64,000 nucleotides of DNA. Origin: Neorhizobium galegae (lineage in GTDB: Bacteria; Pseudomonadota; Alphaproteobacteria; Rhizobiales; Rhizobiaceae). Every line of letters begins with the position of its first letter. Position 1 is the stretch's first letter. A program made the position numbers and the translations under genes. This document shows positions 43,837-51,583 of the stretch, piece by piece. The stretch spans positions 558,001 through 622,000 of the forward strand of contig NZ_JAGIPG010000003.1 of the NCBI RefSeq assembly GCF_017877055.1. The letters are read 5' to 3'. The notes under the pieces were generated by a model. The model was not told the origin of the DNA. It did not search any database and saw nothing but the letters and a program-made list of their open reading frames with translations.

Positions 43837-44784
43837 TCAGGCGGCCAAGGCCGAAGCGGACTGCAGCTTCCAGCCGTATTTCTTGTCGAGGCCGAGATCC
43901 TGGACGATGCGAATGCCCTTTGCGAGCGCCTCGCCTTCAAGGCCGGTCAATGGCCGCCGCAGTTCGCCAGCCGGCAGTCCGACAGCCTTCATCAGCGATT
44001 TCACGGCCACGGGATTGATGGCCGAGTAATTGTAGTGCAGCAGCGGCAGAAGATTCAAATAGTTGTCGCGGAACCCTTCGGCTTCGGCATAGCTCGTCCA
44101 CGGACGTGACATCACCGCCATTTCGGCTGGAGCAATATTGCCGCCCATGTTGGCGGTGCCATGACCACCAAGGCTCATTGTCGGAACGACGAGGCCGAGA
44201 TTGGGGCTGTCGCAGCACATTACCGAGACATCCGGACGGGCGGCGAGAACCTGGGCAACCTGGCCGACGCGCGCGGTGGATTCCTTGTGAATGACGTAGT
44301 TGGGATGTTTGAAGATGCGCAGCAGGTGGTCCCAATGTAGGTCGCTCTTCACCCGCGGCGGGTTGTTGTAGAGCCCGAGGGGCAGGTCGGTCGCATCGGC
44401 GACCTCCAGGAAATAGCCTTCGATGTCCGCTTCCGGGGCGCAGATATATGCCGGAGCGGCTAGGATGGCACCGTCCGCGCCGTTATCCTTGGCGAACTTC
44501 ACATTTTCAATCGTAACGTCCGTGTTGTTCCCGGTGCAGCCAAAGAAGATCGGCATCTTGGCCGTTTTCATTTTCGACGTCTCGACGATGATCTTCTTCT
44601 TCTCGTCAGCCGACAGCATGGATACCTCGCCGGTCGAGCCCATGATCAAGACGGCGGAGGTGTTATTCTCCTCATGGAAGGAAAGCAATGCGCGGAATGC
44701 GCCCATATCGACAGCGCCTGACTTGTCAAACGGGGTGATCAAGGCAACGAAGGATCCGGTGATCTTGGGGGCAGCTGCGGTCAT
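43837..44784 (-). CDS. DapA-family (dihydrodipicolinate synthase/N-acetylneuraminate lyase) enzyme
   Basis: A 315-aa class I aldolase/lyase fold. The Schiff-base Lys167 is in YVIHKEST, the catalytic Tyr139 in LYNNPPR, and the GSTGE loop at 49-53. A Cys cluster and variations around GCTGNNT suggest a catabolic member, such as a keto-acid aldolase/dehydratase or hydroxyproline-pathway deaminase, rather than lysine biosynthesis. It is the first gene of the seven-gene operon with the SDR, TTT transporter, molybdoenzyme and DadA-like oxidase. Reaction undetermined. Confidence 0.9.
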   Translation of the reverse strand: MTAAAPKITGSFVALITPFDKSGAVDMGAFRALLSFHEENNTSAVLIMGSTGEVSMLSADEKKKIIVETSKMKTAKMPIFFGCTGNNTDVTIENVKFAKDNGADGAILAAPAYICAPEADIEGYFLEVADATDLPLGLYNNPPRVKSDLHWDHLLRIFKHPNYVIHKESTARVGQVAQVLAARPDVSVMCCDSPNLGLVVPTMSLGGHGTANMGGNIAPAEMAVMSRPWTSYAEAEGFRDNYLNLLPLLHYNYSAINPVAVKSLMKAVGLPAGELRRPLTGLEGEALAKGIRIVQDLGLDKKYGWKLQSASALAA

Positions 44785-45091
44785 TGCATGACTCCGTGGA
44801 TGTTAAACAGTGTTTGAAACATAATTTGAGGCAGGGCGGAGTCAATGACTTTAATTGGTCAAATCGCCCAATAATCAAGCAGCGGCCGCCGATGTCGGAA
44901 AAATAATCGCTCGATCACAGGGGCATTAGAAAGCCGCCCTAAATTCGAAATATATTCCCAATCATTTTTCTTAGGTTGCAATAAAAAAGATATTTTTCAC
45001 GAAAAAATTCCGATTTGGTGCCGAATTTTATTCAAAACCAATGTATATATTGCTTTACCGATATATACTTGTAAGCTCTGTGCCATTAGGA
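44785..45091. promoter_or_regulatory. AT-rich promoter region with inverted repeats upstream of the TTT operon
   Basis: About 307 bases, clearly more AT-rich than the flanks. GTATATAT (45043-45050) and ATATATAC (45061-45068) form a perfect 8-bp inverted repeat with a 10-base spacer. AAAC/GTTT (44805-44808 and 44812-44815) forms a smaller repeat 20 bases before the first gene. These are candidate operators for the TetR protein encoded just upstream. No gene is visible. Confidence 0.5.
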
Positions 45092-45778
45092 TCATCGACC
45101 GATGACAGGCGCCTGAAATCCAGCGCAGATAAACCTCGAGAGCTGAAGGATGATCTCTTCGTCGTCATCGGTGTCACAAAGGCCGCCTGACAGTTGCTTG
45201 AGGCGGTACGAAGCCGGGTCTGAATCGATCAGGACCTGCATGATGGCGCCAATCGAGAAATTGTAGCGCCAAAAAATATCGCGGCGCTGCATATCCGGTA
45301 GTGCTCGACTGAAGGCGTCGATAAAACGGAAGACGGCAGGATCGACGCGGCGTATGAAAAAACGGTTGGTCGATTCACGCGGCCGCGAACGGACCTGCAG
45401 GATCAGCCGCGTCAAAGGACGGGCCCCTGAGGCATCACGGCTGAACTGCACCATCGGTCGGACAAGAGCCCCGACGACCTCCTCTAAAATCGGGAATCCC
45501 GGCCGGGCTGAGGCCTCGCATCTTTCCAAAGCCTCTATCCGGGCATGGGTGTAGGGTTCCATCATCAGGTTAAGCACCTCGCTGATGAGCTCTTCCTTGG
45601 AGCCGAAATAATAATTGACGGCAGCAACGTTCACGTCGGCCCGCATCGTGATGTCGCGAACCGTCGCCAGATCGAACCCCTGCTCGATAAATACTTCGCG
45701 CGCGGCCGCAACGATACGCTCGCGAGGCTCATCGGCGCGATTGACTTTGGAGGTTCCGCTATATGCCTTTTTTGCCAT
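45092..45778 (-). CDS. TetR-family transcriptional regulator
   Basis: A 228-aa protein with a TetR DNA-binding domain (RERIVAAAREVFIEQGFDLATVRDI, then ADVNVAAVNYYFGSKEELISEVL) and a helical C-terminal ligand domain that fits the CecR/YbiH-like group. The ATG at 45778 gives a normal N-terminus; the open frame continues 23 codons upstream without support. It is transcribed toward the TTT/molybdoenzyme operon, with a 307-base AT-rich gap, and probably controls it. Confidence 0.88.
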   Translation of the reverse strand: MAKKAYSGTSKVNRADEPRERIVAAAREVFIEQGFDLATVRDITMRADVNVAAVNYYFGSKEELISEVLNLMMEPYTHARIEALERCEASARPGFPILEEVVGALVRPMVQFSRDASGARPLTRLILQVRSRPRESTNRFFIRRVDPAVFRFIDAFSRALPDMQRRDIFWRYNFSIGAIMQVLIDSDPASYRLKQLSGGLCDTDDDEEIILQLSRFICAGFQAPVIGR

Positions 45779-46175
45779 ACATCCCAAATTCTTTGCTTCG
45801 TGGCCATCGTCGTCTTGTAACGGACCAACAGGACCCATCAAGCGCAATTTTGGGAAGCATGAGGATTTGTGGGGCAGTCATGGGGCTTGGTTTCGCTTTA
45901 CTCATGATTGTCGTCGGTCATGCCGGAAGATCGACGGCCAGGAGCCATAGAGGGTCTGCGTGCCAGATTGCAGCAGAAGATCTAGAGGCCCCTGCCCCAC
46001 TGCATCTGCTGTCCTTGGCGAAATGCGCGAAGACCGGTGGGTTCGCGGAAAGTCAAGAGTTGCACTCCATCGGTTGCACGCCAGCATGTTGCTGATAGGG
46101 TCAAAATCGCAACGCCCATACGGGGCGACCCTTAAGACCAAATCATAGGCGGCGGCCCCGGGATACATAAAACCA
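45779..46175. other. Intergenic region, no gene recognised
   Basis: About 400 bases upstream of both the TetR gene and the MFS gene. Open frames exist on both strands (for example 45902-46351 minus) but have no ribosome-binding site or recognisable product. It should contain the two promoters. Confidence 0.4.
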
Positions 46176-47348
46176 TTGAACTTCGCATCCCATACCTCCC
46201 CGTCTCTGACGCCTCCTGCGCGCGGTATCCTTGTCCGTTGGTTCGTGTCAAATAGCCTGTTGTCGGCGCCGCAGGCCGCCGCACCGATCGTCTTCGCCCT
46301 GGTGGCGCTACCTCTGACCGGCGACGCGAAAAGCGGTGCTGCGATTGTCATGGCAATGACGGTGGCACAGGTTCTTGGCGCCGTGCCGGTGGCCCGGCTC
46401 GGGCGCGCTTATAATGCGGTCAGGTATCTGAAATTCTTGATCGCCATCAGGACGCTCGCCTTGGCGATCATTGCTGTCCTGGCCGTTTGCGAGGCGCCGT
46501 TCGTCTGGATGGTCGTCGCCGGCGCCGCCGCCGGCCTGGTCAATGGAGCGGCGAGCGGTTACATGCGGTCGGTTCTCAACTACATCGTCGAACCGGCGCG
46601 GCTGCTCAAGGCCTTGGGGATCGCGGCAACCCTCAACGAACTGGCGTTTGTCGCAGCGCCCGTCGCAGCGTCCCTCCTCGGTGCATTGTCCCCGCCCCTC
46701 GCCATCGGTGTCATGACCCTTTTGGGAGGCGCGCCGCTTCTCCTGATTCCACGCCTGCCCCATGCCGGCGCCGCCGCGCCGGTTGCCGCGGATGGCACCC
46801 TGATCAGACCCTCGATCCTGCTCTGGCTGTTCTGCGCAATGGCCGGTGGGTCGGCAGTGGGCGTCATCGAGGTTGGCGCCGTAGCCCTGGCCTTAGATTT
46901 CGAGTTCAAGCCTGCACTGGGCATCATTTTCACGGTGGCGCTTTGCATCGCCTCCGTGTGTGGCGGAGTGTGGGTGAGCGTGCGCAACCGCCTGGCGCGG
47001 CGGGGGACGGTGATCCTTCTCCTTGCAGCGGCGACCACCGGGGCAATGCTGGTCTCGCTGCGCCACTCAGTCGAACTCTCGGCGTTAGGCTGCGTCATCG
47101 TGGGGCTGATGATAGCGCCTCTGGGCACCTACTATTCGGTCGTCCTCGACAGGCTCTCGCCCCCGTCCAAAAGGGCCGAGATATTCGCCTTGCTCCGGAC
47201 GGCCAATTCCATAGGCATCATCTTTTCGAGTGCGATGCTCACCTGGACGTCGCTCCCGTCGGCGTTAATTGCCGGCGCGGCGTTCTTGCTCATCGCGACC
47301 CTGGCCACCACCGCGGTCGCTTTTGCACTCGGTGATGGGGCGCCCTAG
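46176..47348 (+). CDS. MFS transporter
   Basis: A 390-aa membrane protein with about 12 hydrophobic helices and a short central loop, as in major facilitator permeases. The motif-A-like loop between helices 2 and 3 is RLGRAYNAVRYLK. It is Ala/Gly-rich and has no detectable specific substrate signature; drug or sugar efflux is possible. The frame opens with a non-ATG codon near 46176 (TTG) and the exact start is uncertain. The stop codon overlaps the first bases of the 104-bp repeat at 47347. Confidence 0.8.
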   Translation: MNFASHTSPSLTPPARGILVRWFVSNSLLSAPQAAAPIVFALVALPLTGDAKSGAAIVMAMTVAQVLGAVPVARLGRAYNAVRYLKFLIAIRTLALAIIAVLAVCEAPFVWMVVAGAAAGLVNGAASGYMRSVLNYIVEPARLLKALGIAATLNELAFVAAPVAASLLGALSPPLAIGVMTLLGGAPLLLIPRLPHAGAAAPVAADGTLIRPSILLWLFCAMAGGSAVGVIEVGAVALALDFEFKPALGIIFTVALCIASVCGGVWVSVRNRLARRGTVILLLAAATTGAMLVSLRHSVELSALGCVIVGLMIAPLGTYYSVVLDRLSPPSKRAEIFALLRTANSIGIIFSSAMLTWTSLPSALIAGAAFLLIATLATTAVAFALGDGAP

Positions 47349-47450
47349 AGCATTTCCGGTGAAAACCGGATCACCTGAAATGCTCTATCTATTTGTTTTC
47401 ACGCAGTCCGGACGCAAAACCGCTGACGCACTTTTGCTGGACGTGCTCTA
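47347..47450 (+). repeat. 104-bp intergenic palindromic repeat, copy 1
   Basis: It starts AGAGCATTTCCGG and ends GGACGTGCTCT, with an internal hairpin (GCATTTCCGGTGA against TCACCTGAAATGC). A reverse-oriented copy at 58851-58955 differs by only a few bases. It resembles the small palindromic intergenic elements common in Rhizobiales (RIME-like); family identity is not verified. It begins inside the stop codon of the MFS gene. Confidence 0.85.
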
Positions 47451-47681
47451 TATAACCTTCAGGTCAGGCTCGGGACCGGTTGTAAATTGCATTTGTCTTG
47501 CCCCTGCATGGTGTCCGGCAACATTGTGATGTCCGGCGCATGCTCCGCCGAGACAGGGTCACGGTCGGCACGGGTTGTGATTCTGCTGCCGTTTGAATTT
47601 TGCAGATTCCGTATGGATTACGTCTTCACGAGAGCTCTGCCAGTTCACTTGGCTCGATTGACAACGGGGACAGTGACACGT
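47451..47681. other. Intergenic region after the repeat
   Basis: About 230 bases between the repeat and the end of the minus-strand coiled-coil gene. It contains two similar ATGGTGTCCGGCA / TGATGTCCGGCG stretches about 20 bases apart. No gene seen. Confidence 0.35.
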
Positions 47682-48242
47682 TCAGCGTTCGAACCGCTCC
47701 AACATCCTCTTCAGTTGTGCATTTTGCAGTTGAAGCTTTCTCGCCAGCTGGTTCCGGAGCAGCCTGATCTCTTCATCAAGGCTGATTGCGTCGTCAGAAA
47801 CGGTGGGAACGCCTGGAGAGGGTGGGGGAACGACTTCAACCCTTTCCGCTTTCTTGCCCCGGCTGCTGCGCTTTCGCGTTGCACCTTCGCCAGCCTGCGA
47901 GGGCTTCGGTGCGTCGTGTGCGGCTGTATCAGCGTTATCGGACAATGCCGGATCAGCCGCGTCCAGGGGCCGGGCGCCTTCGATATCTACAGTGCCATGA
48001 ACACCGCTTGCCGTTTCTTCGGAACGATCAGTATCCACTGGCACCGCCCCCGATCGATCGTAAGCGACCGGCTTTTCGTCGACCGGACGATTAGCGGCGT
48101 TCAACCCGTTGTCGGCGGCGGTTTCGATCGGCTTGGCGATGGCCAATACCTCCGGCTTCACGTCATCGGTCAAGCCGTGTTCTTGCCTCTGCTGACGGCG
48201 CGGTGACACCAGCCGAGCAAGAAGTTTCCATGGAGACGCCAT
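47682..48242 (-). CDS. Hypothetical protein with basic patch and C-terminal coiled coil
   Basis: A 186-aa protein beginning MASPWKLLARLVSPRR. A long low-complexity Ala/Asp/Pro-rich middle, probably disordered, is followed by a basic stretch RKRSSRGKKAER (about 122-135) and a C-terminal heptad-like coiled coil (LDEEIRLLRNQLARKLQLQN). The ATG at 48242 has a GAGG site ten bases upstream. The layout (disordered, basic patch, Leu-rich C-terminal helix) parallels the SyrB-like protein encoded just upstream on the same strand. No enzymatic motif; a DNA-associated regulatory role is possible but unproven. Confidence 0.65.
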   Translation of the reverse strand: MASPWKLLARLVSPRRQQRQEHGLTDDVKPEVLAIAKPIETAADNGLNAANRPVDEKPVAYDRSGAVPVDTDRSEETASGVHGTVDIEGARPLDAADPALSDNADTAAHDAPKPSQAGEGATRKRSSRGKKAERVEVVPPPSPGVPTVSDDAISLDEEIRLLRNQLARKLQLQNAQLKRMLERFER

Positions 48243-48373
48243 TTTATTCAACCTCGAATTCTACCCCGCATGCGGACTGCGAGCAAAAGCGTTGGCGGCA
48301 GGATTGACTGCCGCCAAAATGTTCATTGCGATAAGCATGAAAATGCGGCCAGCGCTTGGCCGAATGCTGCCGC

Positions 48374-48775
48374 TCAGCCGAGGTTGAGCCGCTTTCGCAG
48401 ATCGGCATTCTCAGCACGGAGCTTCTCGGCCAGCAGCTTACGCAGTCTCTGGTTTTCTTCTTCCAGCTGCAGAAGATCCGCGAACTCATCAACAGCCGGC
48501 ACCGATGGTGCAGTCGCTGTCTGTACAGCCTTCGGAGCACGTTTGACAGGCGCGCGCTTGGCACTCGTCGCACCTTCGTTAGACTTTGCCTTACGCCCTC
48601 TTTTCGGCTTTTCAGTTGCGGCATTTGAAGCCGCTGCCGGTTGCGCCGAAACTGCGACGGGGGCCGCTTCAGGCGCGGCCTTCCTGGCGCGAGGTTTGCG
48701 TTCCTTCTTCGGGACATCAAGCGCCGCTGCGGCCGGCGTGTCAGCATTAGTCATCGTATTGTTTTCGTCGGCCAT
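48374..48775 (-). CDS. SyrB-like regulator
   Basis: A 133-aa protein that starts MADENNTMTNADTP and contains Ala/Lys-rich low-complexity sequence with basic motifs (KKERKPRARK, KPKRGRKAKS). It ends in a conserved coiled coil, FADLLQLEEENQRLRKLLAE continuing to DLRKRLNLG. This arrangement and the C-terminal segment match SyrB/SyrB2 of Sinorhizobium, implicated in control of syrM and symbiotic genes. AGGAG precedes the ATG at 48775. The same frame stays open a further 500 bases upstream, so a longer form is possible. Confidence 0.78.
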   Translation of the reverse strand: MADENNTMTNADTPAAAALDVPKKERKPRARKAAPEAAPVAVSAQPAAASNAATEKPKRGRKAKSNEGATSAKRAPVKRAPKAVQTATAPSVPAVDEFADLLQLEEENQRLRKLLAEKLRAENADLRKRLNLG

Positions 48776-49338
48776 TATGGTCTCCTGTAAAGCCAATGCC
48801 TTTGTCTCCTGCTCAATCGGCAGTGTCAACAACGCCGCGGCCTGTTCTTCTCTAGAGAACGACATATCGCTGCTGCCAGCCTGAGTACCTACCGGCAGAA
48901 ATGGCATTGCCTCGTCCTGCAGATCTTGCGCAACGGACTTGAGATCCGTGTCTCCCCAGATCGAGTTCGGTTTGGAATTGAGTTTTCGTCGACCAGATTT
49001 GTATTCGACAGCAAAGCTGCGTTGGACTTTTTTCACTTTGGGAAGCCTTGGGTGTATGCGGTGATGTTTCGGCGACGTTTCAGCATCGCAACAAGCCCTG
49101 CAAATAACCACTATCGCGCTGGCGGTCCATACCCTTGACGATACTACGCCCCGAACGCGGTTCCGGATTGCCTTTGGTTGCGCCCAAAGGGTCGCCCGGT
49201 GGCATTCGAGCGCTGGCCAGATGGCTGCGACACTGATCGCACCTGAACGCACAAACCCGAGCAACCCCGCAACTATGAGCCATCTCCTCAGCAAGGAGGT
49301 GGCCGAAGCGCCCAGTCAAGGCTCGACTGGTTTGACGC
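48776..49338. other. Region upstream of the SyrB-like gene with in-frame coding-like extension
   Basis: The SyrB-like frame remains open on the minus strand to about 49294. The part from about 49030 to 48776 reads like real protein (KKVQRSFAVEYKSGRRK, SIWGDTDLKSVAQDLQDEA) but has only a GTG start near 49035 and no good ribosome-binding site. It may be an upstream gene fused in frame, or a longer SyrB-like product. Nothing recognisable lies between about 49079 and 49338. Confidence 0.4.
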
Positions 49339-50577
49339 TTATCCAAATAACATCTTCAAGTGGTCGTTCAGGAACCGGCCCTTCGGATCCAGATCCCGTC
49401 TCAGCTCTCGAAATTCCTTGGCGCGAGGGTAAAGCCTTGTGACGTCGTCCGTGTCGAGGAAATGCATCTTTCCCCAATGCGGGCGGGAATTGTATCCCTC
49501 GAGAATTTGATCGACATCCTTCAGGAAAGGCCAGTAATCGATACCTGGACCACCCGACACCGACAGGGTGATGCTGTCCTGGCGGTGAAAGGGGCTCATC
49601 CATGCGGGATCGCCGGCGGTAAAGCGATATTCGATCGGATAGATGCAGTTGGTGTGCTTGTTCAGCATCAGATCCCGAACCGCCCTCACCGCGGCCTTGC
49701 CGTGTTCGAGAGGAACCGCATATTCCAGTTCGACGAAATTCGGCACGTATTCGATAGGATAGACCTCGGAACTATAGGCGATCTTTTCGAATTCGCTCTC
49801 CATCGGAGCGGCTTTTGTGATGTCCATCACCTTCATCTCGCAGACATCGGCCAGCTTGTTCGTGCTCGATACCGCAGACGTGTCGGGAAGGCAGTATAGA
49901 TGGCGGCTTTCCGGTGTCGGGCACCAGAAAAAGCCGAAATGGCGATGCTTTGATGCCAGTTCGTCGTGACGCTCCATGCAGGTCTCGAAATCGTCGCGCC
50001 AGAGACGCTCGTGCAGATTATAGGCGTCCATCACGTTGAGCGTCAGCGAGGAGATGATCCCGAGCGTTCCCACAGAGACCTGGGCGGCATGCAGCCTGTC
50101 CCTGTCGCGACCGTCGATATCGAGAACATCCCCGCTCGCGGTGACGATACGCATGCCGGCAATCGACGAGGCCAGGTTTCCGAGCTCGATCCCGGTTCCG
50201 TGGGTTCCGGTCGTAAACGCGCCAGCGACGGCCTGGCTGTCGATGTCGCCCTGGTTGATCAGGGAAAGACCGTGTTCTTTCAGCGTCCTGCCGACTTCGT
50301 TGATGCGCGTTCCGCCTGCCACCGTGATCTGCTTCCGTTCGCGGTCGATGTTCTGCACGCCGCGCAGATTTGCAAGCGACAGCAACAGCCCGTTGGTGCC
50401 GACGACGGGAGTGAAGGAATGTCCCGAGCCCGAAACACGGACTGCCAGATCGCGCCTGTCGGCTTCGTGGACAAGCTCCGCCACTTCAGCTTCCGTTTCC
50501 GGCGACGCCTTGAATTGTGAAACGCAATATTGATTGCCGACCCAGTTGCGCCACAGGCCGCCTTTTTCCAGAGCCAT
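49339..50577 (-). CDS. FAD-binding sugar-lactone oxidase (D-arabinono-/L-gulono-lactone oxidase type)
   Basis: A 412-aa VAO-family flavoenzyme. The FAD-binding half has GSGHSFTPV (50-58, with His53 in the position of the flavin-linking residue in related oxidases), QGDIDSQAVAGAFTTGTHG and SVGTLGIISSLTL. The C-terminal ALO domain ends with RPHWGKMHFL and DPKGRFLNDHL. Such enzymes oxidise aldonolactones or polyols with oxygen or another acceptor. It lies nine bases downstream of an SDR gene on the same strand, an operon suggestive of sugar or polyol oxidation. Precise substrate unknown. Confidence 0.88.
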   Translation of the reverse strand: MALEKGGLWRNWVGNQYCVSQFKASPETEAEVAELVHEADRRDLAVRVSGSGHSFTPVVGTNGLLLSLANLRGVQNIDRERKQITVAGGTRINEVGRTLKEHGLSLINQGDIDSQAVAGAFTTGTHGTGIELGNLASSIAGMRIVTASGDVLDIDGRDRDRLHAAQVSVGTLGIISSLTLNVMDAYNLHERLWRDDFETCMERHDELASKHRHFGFFWCPTPESRHLYCLPDTSAVSSTNKLADVCEMKVMDITKAAPMESEFEKIAYSSEVYPIEYVPNFVELEYAVPLEHGKAAVRAVRDLMLNKHTNCIYPIEYRFTAGDPAWMSPFHRQDSITLSVSGGPGIDYWPFLKDVDQILEGYNSRPHWGKMHFLDTDDVTRLYPRAKEFRELRRDLDPKGRFLNDHLKMLFG

Positions 50578-50586
50578 GTTTTCCCC

Positions 50587-51369
50587 TCACATCGCTGTAA
50601 AACAATTATCGACAAACAGATGGGTACCGCTGACGAAGCTGGCGTCGTCGCTCGCGAGGTAGAGCGCCGCCTTGGCGACCTCGTCCGGCCGGCACATCCT
50701 ACCCTGCTGAGCCGCGATCGCCGCGTCCGAGACGTCAATCCCGTAGCGGGTCAGTTCTTCGACCTCCTTCTGGCCATGCGGCGTCTGGATGAAACCGGGG
50801 CACACCGCGTTGCAGCGGATGTTGCGGTCGCGAAATTCGACCGCGATCGCCCGGGCAAACATGTGGCATGCGCCCTTGGTCGTATCGTAGAGAACTTCCA
50901 TCGGTGTCGCGGCGACCGCCGAGATCGACGATGTGCAGACGATGGACCCGCCACCGGCCTTGATCATCTGCGGCAGAACTGCCCGCGTCATCAGGAACAT
51001 GCTGCGGACATTGATGGCCATCAGCCGATCCCAATCCTCCACCGTGGTTTCCAGGAACGGCCGGATGATGATCGTTCCGGCATGATTGAACAGCACCGTT
51101 ATCGGTCCGAGTTCTGCTGAAATCGTGTCTACTGCCTGTTTCACCTGCAGTTCGTCGGAAACGTCGGCGGGTGCAAATGCTACCTTCAGGCCTTCTTCAC
51201 GCAAGCGGGCGGTGACCGCCGCCCCCTGGCTATGCGGGAGATCGACGATCCCGACTGCAGCGCCTTCTCGGGCAAACAGCTCGCTCGCGGCAAGGCCGCA
51301 CCCACCCGCGCCGCCACTGATAAGCGCGACCTTTCCGTCCAGACGACCAGCCAATTCATCCTCCAACAT
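50587..51369 (-). CDS. SDR-family oxidoreductase
   Basis: A 260-aa classical SDR with SGGAGGCG (18-25), NHAG (95-98) in place of NNAG, and catalytic Ser147/148, Tyr161 and Lys165 (YDTTKG). Asp43 after the second strand (VDLPH) suggests NAD use. It is the first gene of a two-gene operon with the FAD lactone oxidase, so it probably oxidises a sugar or polyol to a lactone or keto form. About 210 bases without a gene separate it from the protease gene. Confidence 0.9.
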   Translation of the reverse strand: MLEDELAGRLDGKVALISGGAGGCGLAASELFAREGAAVGIVDLPHSQGAAVTARLREEGLKVAFAPADVSDELQVKQAVDTISAELGPITVLFNHAGTIIIRPFLETTVEDWDRLMAINVRSMFLMTRAVLPQMIKAGGGSIVCTSSISAVAATPMEVLYDTTKGACHMFARAIAVEFRDRNIRCNAVCPGFIQTPHGQKEVEELTRYGIDVSDAAIAAQQGRMCRPDEVAKAALYLASDDASFVSGTHLFVDNCFTAM

Positions 51370-51583
51370 TGTCGATAACGGCCGATCGATGGCTGAGTGG
51401 GGCGCTTTTCGCGCCTCTTGTGCTCCGGCCGACGAAGGGCGGCTATGCTTCTGCTTGACAGCTGCAAATTGGCCTAATTTTGCGCGCTGGTCTATTGCTG
51501 ACTTGGCCCGTGCTATTCAGAACATTTTAGATGAGGTGGCTTCGCCGAAATCATGGAAAATCCGCGGGCTGTCGTCATTATGT

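Noticed and set aside
45902..46351. 150-codon minus-strand open frame between the TetR and MFS genes
   Set aside because: No good start and no recognisable product, and it overlaps the N-terminus of the MFS gene.
47347..47450. Insertion-sequence end
   Set aside because: The repeat is about 104 bp, palindromic and without an adjacent transposase, so it fits a small intergenic element better than an IS end.
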